Shown piece by piece: positions 22,615 to 28,866 of a stretch of DNA of 28,866 bases. Both the position numbers and the translations under genes were made by a program. Every line of letters begins with the position of its first letter. Positions within the stretch are counted from its first letter, which is position 1. The stretch is taken from contig CAAEBO010000047.1 of the NCBI GenBank assembly GCA_900754085.1, positions 1-28,866 of the forward strand, read 5' to 3'. Under the pieces are notes generated by a model. That model was not told the DNA's origin and made no database searches. It saw only the letters and a program-made list of their open reading frames with translations. This stretch comes from Clostridia bacterium (GTDB taxonomy: Bacteria > Bacillota > Clostridia > TANB77 > CAG-508).

Positions 22615-23880
22615 ATGAAAGATTATTTGAAAATAGAACACATTGAAGCACTAGAAGTGCTAGATTCGAGGGGGAATCCAACAGTTCAAGTAGAAGTAAT
22701 AACCGAAGGAGGATTTTGTGGAGTAGCGAAAGTGCCATCTGGAGCTTCAACTGGAAGTTTTGAAGCAGTAGAACTTAGAGATAATGATGAAGAAAGATAC
22801 TTAGGAAAAGGGGTAAAAAAAGCAGTAGAAAATGTGAATAGAGTAATTGCTAAGAAAATAATAGGTATGAATGTATACGATCAAATAAAAATAGATAAAA
22901 GGTTAATAGATATAGATGGAACTGAAAATAAAGAAAAATTAGGAGCAAATGCTACATTAGGAGTATCTATTGCAGTAGCAAAAGCAGCTGCAAATTCGTT
23001 AGGAATGGCTTTATATAATTATATTGGTGGTATTAATGCAAAGAAATTGCCTATTCCAATGATGAATATATTAAATGGTGGAAAACATTCGGATAACAAT
23101 ATTAGTATACAAGAATTTATGATAATGCCTAAATCGGGAAGAGATTTTTCTGAGAACTTAAAAATGGGAGTAGAAACTTATCATAATCTGAAAAAAGTAC
23201 TAAAAAGTAGAGGATATTCAGTTTCGGTAGGTGATGAAGGTGGATTTGCACCAAATTTATCAAGTGAAGAAGAAGCATTAGACGTAATAATTGAAGCAAT
23301 AGAAAAAGCTGGTTATATTCCGGGCAAAGATATTTTTATAGCATTGGATGTAGCAAGTACAGAAATGTATGAAGAAGCTAGAAAAATAGGAAAGAATGGA
23401 TATTTATTTTGGAAAACAGGAATATTTAAAACAAATGATGAAATGATAGAATATTTAGAAGAATTAACAGAAAGATATCCAATTATTTCTATAGAAGATG
23501 GATTAGCAGAAGAAGATTGGCATTCTTGGAAAAAACTTACTCAAACATTAGGCAATAAAATTCAATTAGTTGGAGATGACTTATTCGTAACGAATACAGA
23601 TAGATTAAGAAAGGGAATAAAAAATAAAGTAGCAAACAGTATATTAATAAAGCCAAACCAAATAGGAACACTAACAGAAACATTAGATGCAATAGATATG
23701 GCAAACAAAGCAGGTTATACTGCTGTAATATCACACAGATCAGGAGAAACAGAAGATACAACTATAGCAGACATTTCTGTGGCTACAAATGTAGGACAAA
23801 TAAAAACAGGAGCACCATGTAGAACAGACAGAATTGCAAAATATAATAGATTACTAAATATAGAAAATGAGATAAAATAA
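22615..23880 (+). CDS. eno: Enolase (phosphopyruvate hydratase)
   Basis: Enolase dehydrates 2-phosphoglycerate to PEP, supplying the substrate for PpdK. It is 421 residues, slightly shorter than the usual 430. Signatures are EVLDSRGNPTVQVEV (14-28), the mobile loop SGASTGSFEAVELRD (42-56), GGKHSDNNISIQEFM and VGDEGGFAPNL carrying a catalytic glutamate. SIEDGLAEEDW and QLVGDDLFVTN hold metal ligands, ILIKPNQIGTLTE carries the catalytic lysine, and SHRSGETEDTTIAD follows. The start ATG follows GGAGGG. It stands apart from the gap-pgk-tpiA-gpmI block, with its own leader. No obvious terminator follows in the 172 bases before the next gene, although a promoter does. Confidence 0.97.
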   Translation: MKDYLKIEHIEALEVLDSRGNPTVQVEVITEGGFCGVAKVPSGASTGSFEAVELRDNDEERYLGKGVKKAVENVNRVIAKKIIGMNVYDQIKIDKRLIDIDGTENKEKLGANATLGVSIAVAKAAANSLGMALYNYIGGINAKKLPIPMMNILNGGKHSDNNISIQEFMIMPKSGRDFSENLKMGVETYHNLKKVLKSRGYSVSVGDEGGFAPNLSSEEEALDVIIEAIEKAGYIPGKDIFIALDVASTEMYEEARKIGKNGYLFWKTGIFKTNDEMIEYLEELTERYPIISIEDGLAEEDWHSWKKLTQTLGNKIQLVGDDLFVTNTDRLRKGIKNKVANSILIKPNQIGTLTETLDAIDMANKAGYTAVISHRSGETEDTTIADISVATNVGQIKTGAPCRTDRIAKYNRLLNIENEIK

Positions 23881-23979
23881 GCACTAGCAAATAAAGCAAA
23901 AAGATAGCAAAATGAGATAGAAACAAAACTTAGCATAAATGATATGTAGAAAAAATAAAATATCGAACAAATATTAAAA

Positions 23980-24008
23980 TTGCTAAATTATATATTTTGT
24001 GATATTAT
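23980..24008 (+). promoter_or_regulatory. Promoter of the 118-residue gene
   Basis: TTGCTA (23980-23985) and TATTAT (24003-24008) are 17 bases apart, about 45 bases before the start codon. Confidence 0.5.
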
Positions 24009-24052
24009 AAATATGGAACTAATTGTTTAGCAGAAAAGAAGGGAGAAATACA

Positions 24053-24409
24053 ATGAATTGTAGAATGGTTGTTGGAAACAAACGGGTAAAGAGAGTAGAA
24101 ATTTCCGATTGTGCGAAAGAATATGGCTTTAGGATAGTAGCAACAGGAATTATTCCAGAAGAAAAGACAAACGATTTATCTGTTTTGCTAGAGGAATTGT
24201 TAGATAAAGATACTATACCTATTGGAAATGAAATTGTCGAATTTAAAAAGAAATTCAAAAAAGAAGGGTTGCTAGTGTTCGAAACAAGATATTATAATAT
24301 TGAATATTTAACACAATTAAATTCGGAATTAGGAACTGGAGATATTTTTTCAATGACTATAAAAATGCATATTTTTAGAAGCCCTAAGTGGTGGTTTATT
24401 AAACATTAA
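24053..24409 (+). CDS. Small uncharacterised protein, 118 residues
   Basis: I do not recognise this family. The ATG at 24053 follows AAGGGAG; an upstream in-frame extension has no ribosome site. Strand-like segments FRIVATGIIPEE (26-37), GLLVFETRYYNIEY (72-85) and MTIKMHIFR (101-109) surround an acidic to basic helical middle (DLSVLLEELLDKD; EFKKKFKKE). It ends in an aromatic tail, PKWWFIKH. No signal peptide or membrane helix. The order of strands and the G-x-IP motif recall the 107-residue protein before eno, suggesting distant homology; I cannot confirm this by eye. It has its own promoter and terminator. Confidence 0.75.
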   Translation: MNCRMVVGNKRVKRVEISDCAKEYGFRIVATGIIPEEKTNDLSVLLEELLDKDTIPIGNEIVEFKKKFKKEGLLVFETRYYNIEYLTQLNSELGTGDIFSMTIKMHIFRSPKWWFIKH

Positions 24410-24418
24410 ATTACCTAG

Positions 24419-24464
24419 ATATTAGCTTTGTACTGTGACTAAAGTATAAGGCTAATATTTTTTT
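24419..24464 (+). terminator. Terminator after the 118-residue gene
   Basis: ATATTAGC pairs with GCTAATAT, continued inwards by CTTTGTACT with AGTATAAGG, then seven T residues. Confidence 0.85.
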
Positions 24465-24490
24465 AGTAAAATTTTATTTAAATGATATTA

Positions 24491-24519
24491 TTGATATAGA
24501 AGAAAAAGAATGATATAAA
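24491..24519 (+). promoter_or_regulatory. Promoter of the maf-like gene
   Basis: TTGATA (24491-24496) and TATAAA (24514-24519) are 17 bases apart, with the GGAGG ribosome site 11 bases downstream. Confidence 0.7.
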
Positions 24520-24540
24520 TATTAAGCAAGGAGGCACAAA

Positions 24541-25200
24541 ATGGTAGGTAGATATAATAATATTAATAGTTGTAAACAAAATTATTTACAGAATAAAGAT
24601 GATAATCTAAAATTAAAACTAATATTAGCGTCAAGTTCAAAGCAAAGACAAGATATTTTTAAAAATATAGGATTAAAATATGAAGTTATCAAAAGCTTAG
24701 TTGAAGAAAAAAGTGATAGTACAGACCCAAGCGAATATGTAAAAGACTTATCTAAAGATAAAGCAAACTCAGTTGCATCTCAAATAAATGAAAAAGCAAT
24801 AATTATATCTGCAGATTCGATAATATATATGAATGGGAAAATTTATGAAAAACCTAAAAGTAAAGAAGAAGCATATCAAAACTTAAAAGAAATGTCAGGA
24901 AAAATTACTTATGCTGTAACTGGTGTTACAATAAAAGATTTATATAAAAACGAAGAAATTTGCTTTGCAGATATAGCAGAAGTACATCTTAAAGAAATAG
25001 ACGATGAGGACATTAAATGGTATGTAGAAAATGAAAAGGATATACTTAATAGGTGTGGTTATGCAATGCTAGGAAAAGCATCAATTTTTTTAAAGAAAGT
25101 AAATGGAGATTATAATACTTTATTTGGAATTTCTCCAAGCAAAATGTATGATAAATTAAAAGAATTAGGATATAAAATATCTGACTTTGAATTAGAATAA
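24541..25200 (+). CDS. maf: Maf-like nucleotide pyrophosphatase, divergent
   Basis: Maf proteins hydrolyse certain nucleoside triphosphates to monophosphates and affect septum formation. Recognised elements are the first strand KLILASSSKQRQDIF (26-40), IISADSIIYMNGKIYEKP (88-105, with D92 and K104), EAYQNLKEMSGK and TGVTI, and the late segment CGYAMLGKAS with NTLFGISPS. It diverges from typical Maf. The usual SPRR after the first strand reads SKQR, the IQG motif reads MLG, and there is an N-terminal extension of about 25 residues. The ATG has a strong GGAGG and no better start lies nearer the fold. Activity or specificity may therefore differ from standard Maf. The gene has its own promoter; the next gene begins 52 bases later. 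Confidence 0.82.
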   Translation: MVGRYNNINSCKQNYLQNKDDNLKLKLILASSSKQRQDIFKNIGLKYEVIKSLVEEKSDSTDPSEYVKDLSKDKANSVASQINEKAIIISADSIIYMNGKIYEKPKSKEEAYQNLKEMSGKITYAVTGVTIKDLYKNEEICFADIAEVHLKEIDDEDIKWYVENEKDILNRCGYAMLGKASIFLKKVNGDYNTLFGISPSKMYDKLKELGYKISDFELE

Positions 25201-25252
25201 ATAGATTATATAAATTATTTTAACTACTAAAAATGTAAGGGAGATATAACAG

Positions 25253-25597
25253 GTGGAACATATTCATTCGATTATAATTATAAAGAAAGGTAATAAATAT
25301 TTAAATTATTATGATGAACGCTGGGAAATGTATTTATTTCCTAACTTAAAGGGAAATGATATAGAAAAAATTAAAAATAAGTACAATACCAATAATGTTA
25401 AATTAGTATTTGATAAGGTACATGAAAAATATTCTGTATCTCATAATGAAATAAGAACATATCATCACTATTTTTATGAAGTAAATATAGATATTGATGG
25501 TAAATATTTTTCAATAGATGAATTATTAGCAGATGACAAAGTAAAAAAATATAATGAAGATATTATTACATATATTAGTGAATTTTATGATAAGTAA
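25253..25597 (+). CDS. Small Nudix-like protein without a Nudix box
   Basis: This 114-residue protein is not firmly recognised. HSIIIIKKGNKYLNYYDERW (5-24) followed by EMYLFPNLKG looks like the first strands of a Nudix domain, where an xPGG segment would come next. KYSVSHNEIRTYHHYFYEVNI resembles the later strand pair. The catalytic Nudix box (GX5EX7REUXEEXGU) is absent, so hydrolase activity is unlikely if the fold guess is right. Start: GTG 25253 with AAGGGAG 9 bases upstream. No signal peptide. It probably shares the maf promoter. The fold is an inference from pattern only. Confidence 0.65.
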   Translation: MEHIHSIIIIKKGNKYLNYYDERWEMYLFPNLKGNDIEKIKNKYNTNNVKLVFDKVHEKYSVSHNEIRTYHHYFYEVNIDIDGKYFSIDELLADDKVKKYNEDIITYISEFYDK

Positions 25598-25638
25598 AAT
25601 GTAAGAAAAAAACATAAATGGAGTCTCTAAATGCACTA

Positions 25639-25667
25639 TTTACTTTTGTAAAAAAATAGTATATTAT
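25639..25667 (+). promoter_or_regulatory. Promoter of the penicillin-binding protein gene
   Basis: TTTACT (25639-25644) and TATTAT (25662-25667) are 17 bases apart, close to the AAAGGAGGGG ribosome site. Confidence 0.65.
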
Positions 25668-25686
25668 AGCGAAAGGAGGGGATTTT

Positions 25687-27690
25687 ATGAGAAATAAAAA
25701 AATATTAATTGGAATAATTATAATTACTAGTGTAATTATAGGAATAATAACTTTTTTCATAATAAATAAAACAGAAAAGCCTGACCAAGTATTACAAGAT
25801 TATTTTACAAAGATAAGTGAGGAAAAGTATGAAGAAGCATATGAAATGCTAAGTGAATCAGCAAAAAATAAAATTGCTAAAGATACATTTGTAAAAAAGA
25901 ATGATTCAATATATAAGGAAATTGATATGACAGATTTAAAAACAGAAATTACAAATGTAGAGAATAACGAAAAAATTACATATAACCAAAAGATGAATAC
26001 ATCAGCAGGAGAAATTAGTTTTACTAATGAAGCTTCTGTAATAAAAGAAGATAAAAAATATAAAATTAATTGGAAAAACAGCTTGATTTATCCATATTTA
26101 AATGAAAATGACAAAATAAGAGTAAAAACTTTAAAATCAGAACGTGGAAACATTTATGACAGAAATAACATATTACTAGCAGGAAAAGGAAATATTTCTT
26201 CAATAGGCTTAGTACCAGGTAAAATGAGTGAAAACAAAGAAGAAGATATTCAAAAGTTATCAACTATTTTGGGTGTTTCAGTAGAATCTATAAATAATAA
26301 ACTTGGAATGTCTTATGTAAAAGACGATACATTTGTACCAATAAAAAATGTTGCAAAAACAGAGACACAATTAAAAGAACGAGCACTAAGTATTTCTGGC
26401 GTAAAAATTACAACAGAGAGTTCTAGAGTGTATACATTAGGAAAAGAAGCTTCTCAAATTATAGGATATGTACAATCTATAAGTGCAGAGGAATTAGAAG
26501 AGAATAAAGGAAAAGGCTATAATAGTAATAGTGTAATTGGCAAAGCCGGAATAGAAAAAGTTTATGAAGAAATATTAAGAGGGAAAGACGGTAAAGAGAT
26601 TTATATAGAAGATGAAAATGGAAAGAAAGTAAAAACAGTAGCAAAACAAGAAGTAGAAAATGGTAAAGATGTAAAGCTAACAATAGATGCTAATAAACAA
26701 AAACAAGTTTATGAAAGTTTAGAAGAAAATAAAGGTTCATATGTTGCAATGGATTCAAAAACAGGTGAGATTATAGCATTAGTAAGTACTCCATCATATG
26801 ATTCGAATGACTTTGTTTTGGGCATGAGTACAGATGAATGGAAATCTTTAAATGAAGATGAAAAAAATCCATTGCTAAATAGGTTTACTAAAGCATGGTC
26901 ACCAGGCTCAACTTTTAAGCCAGTAACAGGTGCAATTGCAATAACAGAAGGTAAAATAAATCCTAAAGAAGATTTTGGTAGAAGTGGACTTAGTTGGCAG
27001 AAAGACTCTAGTTGGGGAAGCTATATGGTAACAACACTTACACCATATAATGAGCCTGCAAATATGCAAAATGCATTAATACGTTCAGATAATATATATT
27101 TTGCAAAAGTAGCTTTAAAACTAGGATATAATAAATTCATGGAAGGTCTTAACAAATTAGGCTTTAACGAAGATATTAATTTTGAAATTGGAACAACAAA
27201 ATCAACATATGATACAGATGGAAAAATAACAGATGAAGTACAACTTGCAGATAGTGGGTATGGACAAGGACAAATTTTGGTAAATCCAATTCATATGGCT
27301 TCAATATATTCTGCTTTTGTAAATAATGGAAATATGATAAAACCTACAATAATATATGAAGAAGATAAAAAAGTAGAGTATTTAAAGGAAAATGCTATAT
27401 CACAAGAAGCAGCAAATACTATAAAAGAAGACTTAATACAAGTCGTAGAAAGCCCAAATGGTACTGCACATGATGCAAAAATAGAAGGAGTAAAAATAGG
27501 GGCAAAAACAGGTACAGCAGAATTAAAAGCTAGCAAAGATGAAAAAGGTGAGGTTTTAGGATGGTTTAATGCATTTACAGCAGATGAATCTAGCGAAAAT
27601 CAATTAGTTGTAGTAAGTATGATTGAAGATGCAAATTCGGTAGGCGGAAGTCATTATTTATTTCCTAAAGTAACACAATTATTTAAATAA
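25687..27690 (+). CDS. Class B penicillin-binding protein (transpeptidase) with MecA_N-type domain
   Basis: This is a membrane-anchored peptidoglycan D,D-transpeptidase of 667 residues. A single N-terminal membrane helix (about 5-27) anchors it outside the cell. Residues 30-130 look like the NTF2-like MecA_N domain (VLQDYFTKISEEKYEEAYEML). A PBP dimerisation domain spans about 145-310 (SERGNIYDRNNILLA). The transpeptidase domain has all three active motifs: S408-TFK (SPGSTFK), SDN (467-469) and KTGT (607-610). This architecture is shared with PBP2a/PBP3-type proteins, including some with low beta-lactam affinity, but resistance cannot be read from the sequence. It has its own promoter and strong ribosome site. 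The acyltransferase gene follows 24 bases later, so both probably form a cell-envelope transcript. Confidence 0.93.
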   Translation: MRNKKILIGIIIITSVIIGIITFFIINKTEKPDQVLQDYFTKISEEKYEEAYEMLSESAKNKIAKDTFVKKNDSIYKEIDMTDLKTEITNVENNEKITYNQKMNTSAGEISFTNEASVIKEDKKYKINWKNSLIYPYLNENDKIRVKTLKSERGNIYDRNNILLAGKGNISSIGLVPGKMSENKEEDIQKLSTILGVSVESINNKLGMSYVKDDTFVPIKNVAKTETQLKERALSISGVKITTESSRVYTLGKEASQIIGYVQSISAEELEENKGKGYNSNSVIGKAGIEKVYEEILRGKDGKEIYIEDENGKKVKTVAKQEVENGKDVKLTIDANKQKQVYESLEENKGSYVAMDSKTGEIIALVSTPSYDSNDFVLGMSTDEWKSLNEDEKNPLLNRFTKAWSPGSTFKPVTGAIAITEGKINPKEDFGRSGLSWQKDSSWGSYMVTTLTPYNEPANMQNALIRSDNIYFAKVALKLGYNKFMEGLNKLGFNEDINFEIGTTKSTYDTDGKITDEVQLADSGYGQGQILVNPIHMASIYSAFVNNGNMIKPTIIYEEDKKVEYLKENAISQEAANTIKEDLIQVVESPNGTAHDAKIEGVKIGAKTGTAELKASKDEKGEVLGWFNAFTADESSENQLVVVSMIEDANSVGGSHYLFPKVTQLFK

Positions 27691-27714
27691 AATTTATAAA
27701 AGCGAGATACTTTA

Positions 27715-28302
27715 ATGTATAAAATAATGAAAAAGTTAGTAAAAATAGTTTGCTGTAATATTATTTATAGAGTTAAATATATAGGAATAGAAAAAATAGA
27801 CAATAATAAAAAATATGTTATATGTCCAAATCATTCTAATATATTGGATCCAACATTTATATTTCCGATAGTAGATAACTTATCTATAATGGCAAAGTCA
27901 GAGATATTTAAAAATAAATTAGTTGCTAAAATATTAAAAAGATATAGAGTATTTCCTGTAAATAGAAAAGAAAGAGATGTGAAAAGTACTTTACATGCAA
28001 TAGAATGTTTAAATTTAGAAAATAATTCGAAGCTTTTAATATTTCCAGAAGGAGGAATAATAAAAGATAGTAAAGAGATAAGAAAAAAAGTAAAAAATGG
28101 AGCAGTATATATTTCAGCAGAAAGTGGGGTAGAAATATTACCAATATTTATTACAAGAAGACCACATATTTTTCAAAAAGTTTATGTAATAATAGGGAAT
28201 AGTATAAATATACCTAAAGAAATAAAACATGATAAAGAAAAAATAAAAGAGTATTCTACAAAGGTGATAAATAACATTTATGATTTAGAAAAAATAAAAT
28301 AA
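27715..28302 (+). CDS. plsC: PlsC-type 1-acylglycerol-3-phosphate O-acyltransferase
   Basis: This acyltransferase makes phosphatidic acid from lysophosphatidic acid in membrane lipid synthesis. The family motif HX4D is NHSNILDP, with H40 and D45. IFPEGGI (109-115) is the acceptor-binding FPEG motif, and FPVNRKERDVKS and VEILPIFI also match. The length of 195 residues is in the usual range for the short bacterial enzymes. The ribosome site is weak (GCGAGA before ATG 27715). A second ATG four codons later is an alternative start. It follows the PBP gene by 24 bases with no promoter in between and ends at a strong terminator. Substrate specificity is the family expectation. Confidence 0.9.
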   Translation: MYKIMKKLVKIVCCNIIYRVKYIGIEKIDNNKKYVICPNHSNILDPTFIFPIVDNLSIMAKSEIFKNKLVAKILKRYRVFPVNRKERDVKSTLHAIECLNLENNSKLLIFPEGGIIKDSKEIRKKVKNGAVYISAESGVEILPIFITRRPHIFQKVYVIIGNSINIPKEIKHDKEKIKEYSTKVINNIYDLEKIK

Positions 28303-28311
28303 AGGTTGAAA

Positions 28312-28347
28312 AAAAGCTAGATATATATTATTATATATCTAGCTTTT
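28312..28347 (+). terminator. Terminator after plsC
   Basis: A perfect 16-base stem, AAAAGCTAGATATATA with TATATATCTAGCTTTT, has a four-base loop. It ends the PBP-plsC unit just before the tRNA gene. Confidence 0.85.
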
Positions 28348-28353
28348 CTATAT

Positions 28354-28427
28354 TCGGGTATGGCCAAGTGGTAAGGCAGTAGGCTCTGACCCTATGATCG
28401 TTAGTTCGAATCTAACTACCCGAACCA
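28354..28427 (+). tRNA. tRNA-Gln (anticodon CTG)
   Basis: A full cloverleaf can be drawn. Acceptor TCGGGTA/TACCCGA; D stem GCC/GGC with loop AAGTGGTAA; anticodon stem GTAGG/CCTAT with loop CTCTGAC, giving anticodon CTG (reads CAG, glutamine). The T stem is GTTAG/CTAAC with loop TTCGAAT. The discriminator A and CCA are encoded (28424-28427). The U1-A72 first pair is usual for tRNA-Gln. Confidence 0.95.
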
Positions 28428-28430
28428 AAA

Positions 28431-28483
28431 AATTCCTTTATAGTAACCTAAAAAACGGAAAACATGAAGGAATAATTTTTTTT
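28431..28483 (+). terminator. Probable terminator after tRNA-Gln
   Basis: AATTCCTT (28431-28438) can pair with AAGGAAT (28467-28473) across a loop of about 28 bases, followed by a run of eight T residues. The long loop makes this less certain. Confidence 0.45.
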
Positions 28484-28492
28484 ACAAAAAAC

Positions 28493-28506
28493 CGAACAAA
28501 ATTTCG
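28493..28506. promoter_or_regulatory. LexA-box-like palindrome, upstream copy
   Basis: CGAAC-AAAA-TTTCG matches the Gram-positive LexA/DinR consensus CGAAC-N4-GTTCG at 9 of 10 defined positions. It ends 9 bases before the -35 of the next promoter. Confidence 0.45.
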
Positions 28507-28515
28507 AAAAAAGTA

Positions 28516-28544
28516 TTGACAAAAAGAATATAAAAATATAAAAT
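28516..28544 (+). promoter_or_regulatory. Strong promoter of the YgjP/DUF45-like gene
   Basis: A perfect TTGACA (28516-28521) and TAAAAT (28539-28544) are 17 bases apart, 48 bases before the start codon. It has the only fully consensus -35 box called in the window. Confidence 0.75.
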
Positions 28545-28557
28545 ACAATCATAAAAA

Positions 28558-28571
28558 CAAACAAAAGTTCG
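28558..28571. promoter_or_regulatory. LexA-box-like palindrome, downstream copy
   Basis: CAAAC-AAAA-GTTCG matches the same consensus at 9 of 10 positions, just past the expected transcription start. Together with the upstream copy it brackets the promoter. Confidence 0.45.
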
Positions 28572-28592
28572 AAAAATATAAGGGGGTTTATT

Positions 28593-28866
28593 ATGAAAAA
28601 AATAAGAGAAAATATAATATCATATACAATAGATAAAGCTATATTTGGTAATTTTTCTATATTAGTAGATAATGGGGAAGTAATAGTAAAAGCTCCTTGG
28701 TATTTTTCAAAACAAAGAATACAAGAAGCTATAAAAGAAAACAAAAGGTGGATATTAAAAAAATTAAGCGAAATGGAAGAAGTAACTTTATATAATACTA
28801 CAAAAATTTTAGGAGTTAATTATGCAATAAAAGTTATATATACTAATGTAAAAACACCGGGTCTAA
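28593..28866 (+). CDS. YgjP/DUF45-type metallopeptidase-like protein, N-terminal part
   Basis: The frame opens at ATG 28593 and is still open at the window edge, so about 91 residues are seen. The ribosome site AGGGGG lies 7 bases upstream. The visible part fits the N-terminal region of the YgjP-like family (PF01863): ISYTIDKAIFGNFSILVDNG, then EVIVKAPWYFSKQRIQEAI, then KRWILKKL, the pattern of a strand-rich start followed by V-A-P and a helix ending in W. The diagnostic HExxH zinc motif, which comes later in the family, lies outside the window. YgjP relatives are SprT-like zinc metalloproteins with poorly known function. Two LexA-like boxes around its promoter suggest DNA-damage control; this is inference. 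Confidence 0.75.
   Translation, partial: MKKIRENIISYTIDKAIFGNFSILVDNGEVIVKAPWYFSKQRIQEAIKENKRWILKKLSEMEEVTLYNTTKILGVNYAIKVIYTNVKTPGL

Noticed and set aside
25687..27690. Calling the penicillin-binding protein mecA or a resistance gene
   Set aside because: The MecA_N-type architecture is shared by many ordinary PBPs, and resistance cannot be inferred from motifs alone.
1..28866. CRISPR array, prophage, IS element or rRNA
   Set aside because: No regularly spaced direct repeats, transposase, integrase, phage structural genes or rRNA sequence were found by reading.

Overview
This is an AT-rich chromosomal segment of an anaerobic, low-GC Gram-positive bacterium. It is most likely Bacillota, class Clostridia, possibly an uncultured gut lineage. 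I infer this from strong AGGAGG-type ribosome binding sites, AT-rich codons with AGA for arginine, a T-box leader, a one-chain glycyl-tRNA synthetase, pyruvate phosphate dikinase, a YlmH-type S4 protein, a YezG-family protein and a GGGtGRT protein. No phage, IS element, CRISPR array or rRNA was seen. No species-level assignment is possible from sequence reading alone.

Layout, left to right. (1) 1-7175: the end of a DUF1294 membrane protein; a glycine T-box leader controlling glyQS; then ppdK followed 16 bases later by an unrecognised 764-residue protein with an HExxH motif. (2) 7178-11274, minus strand: one operon, tsaE-tsaB-rimI-lonB, from a good promoter; it shares a two-way terminator with the 764-residue gene. 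It carries part of the tRNA t6A machinery plus a Lon-like protease. (3) 11395-14094: dxs overlapping a ylmH-like gene, closed by a terminator. (4) 14173-18983: the lower glycolysis genes gap-pgk-tpiA-gpmI, with hairpins between them and a large structured leader ahead of pgk. (5) 19008-21947: a YezG-family gene, then an IscU/NifU-like scaffold protein, a DNPH1/Rcl-like protein and a GGGtGRT protein, ending at a GC-rich hairpin and a terminator. (6) 22060-24464: eno between two small unknown genes that may be distant relatives. (7) 24491-28347: a divergent Maf protein, a Nudix-like protein without a Nudix box, a MecA_N-type penicillin-binding protein and a PlsC-type acyltransferase. (8) 28354-28866: tRNA-Gln(CTG), then a strong promoter between two LexA-box-like palindromes and the start of a YgjP/DUF45 metallopeptidase-like gene that runs off the window.

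How the genes work together. Gap, Pgk, Tpi, GpmI and Eno form the complete triose-phosphate-to-PEP path. PpdK could carry PEP to pyruvate; no pyruvate kinase is seen here. Dxs uses pyruvate and glyceraldehyde 3-phosphate for isoprenoid synthesis. The remaining genes serve translation, protein quality control and the cell envelope.

The parts most worth a second look are the Fe-S scaffold / DNPH1-like / GGGtGRT trio, the 99-base double-hairpin element ahead of pgk, the 764-residue HExxH protein behind ppdK, the two LexA-like boxes at the right end, and the small-protein pair around eno.
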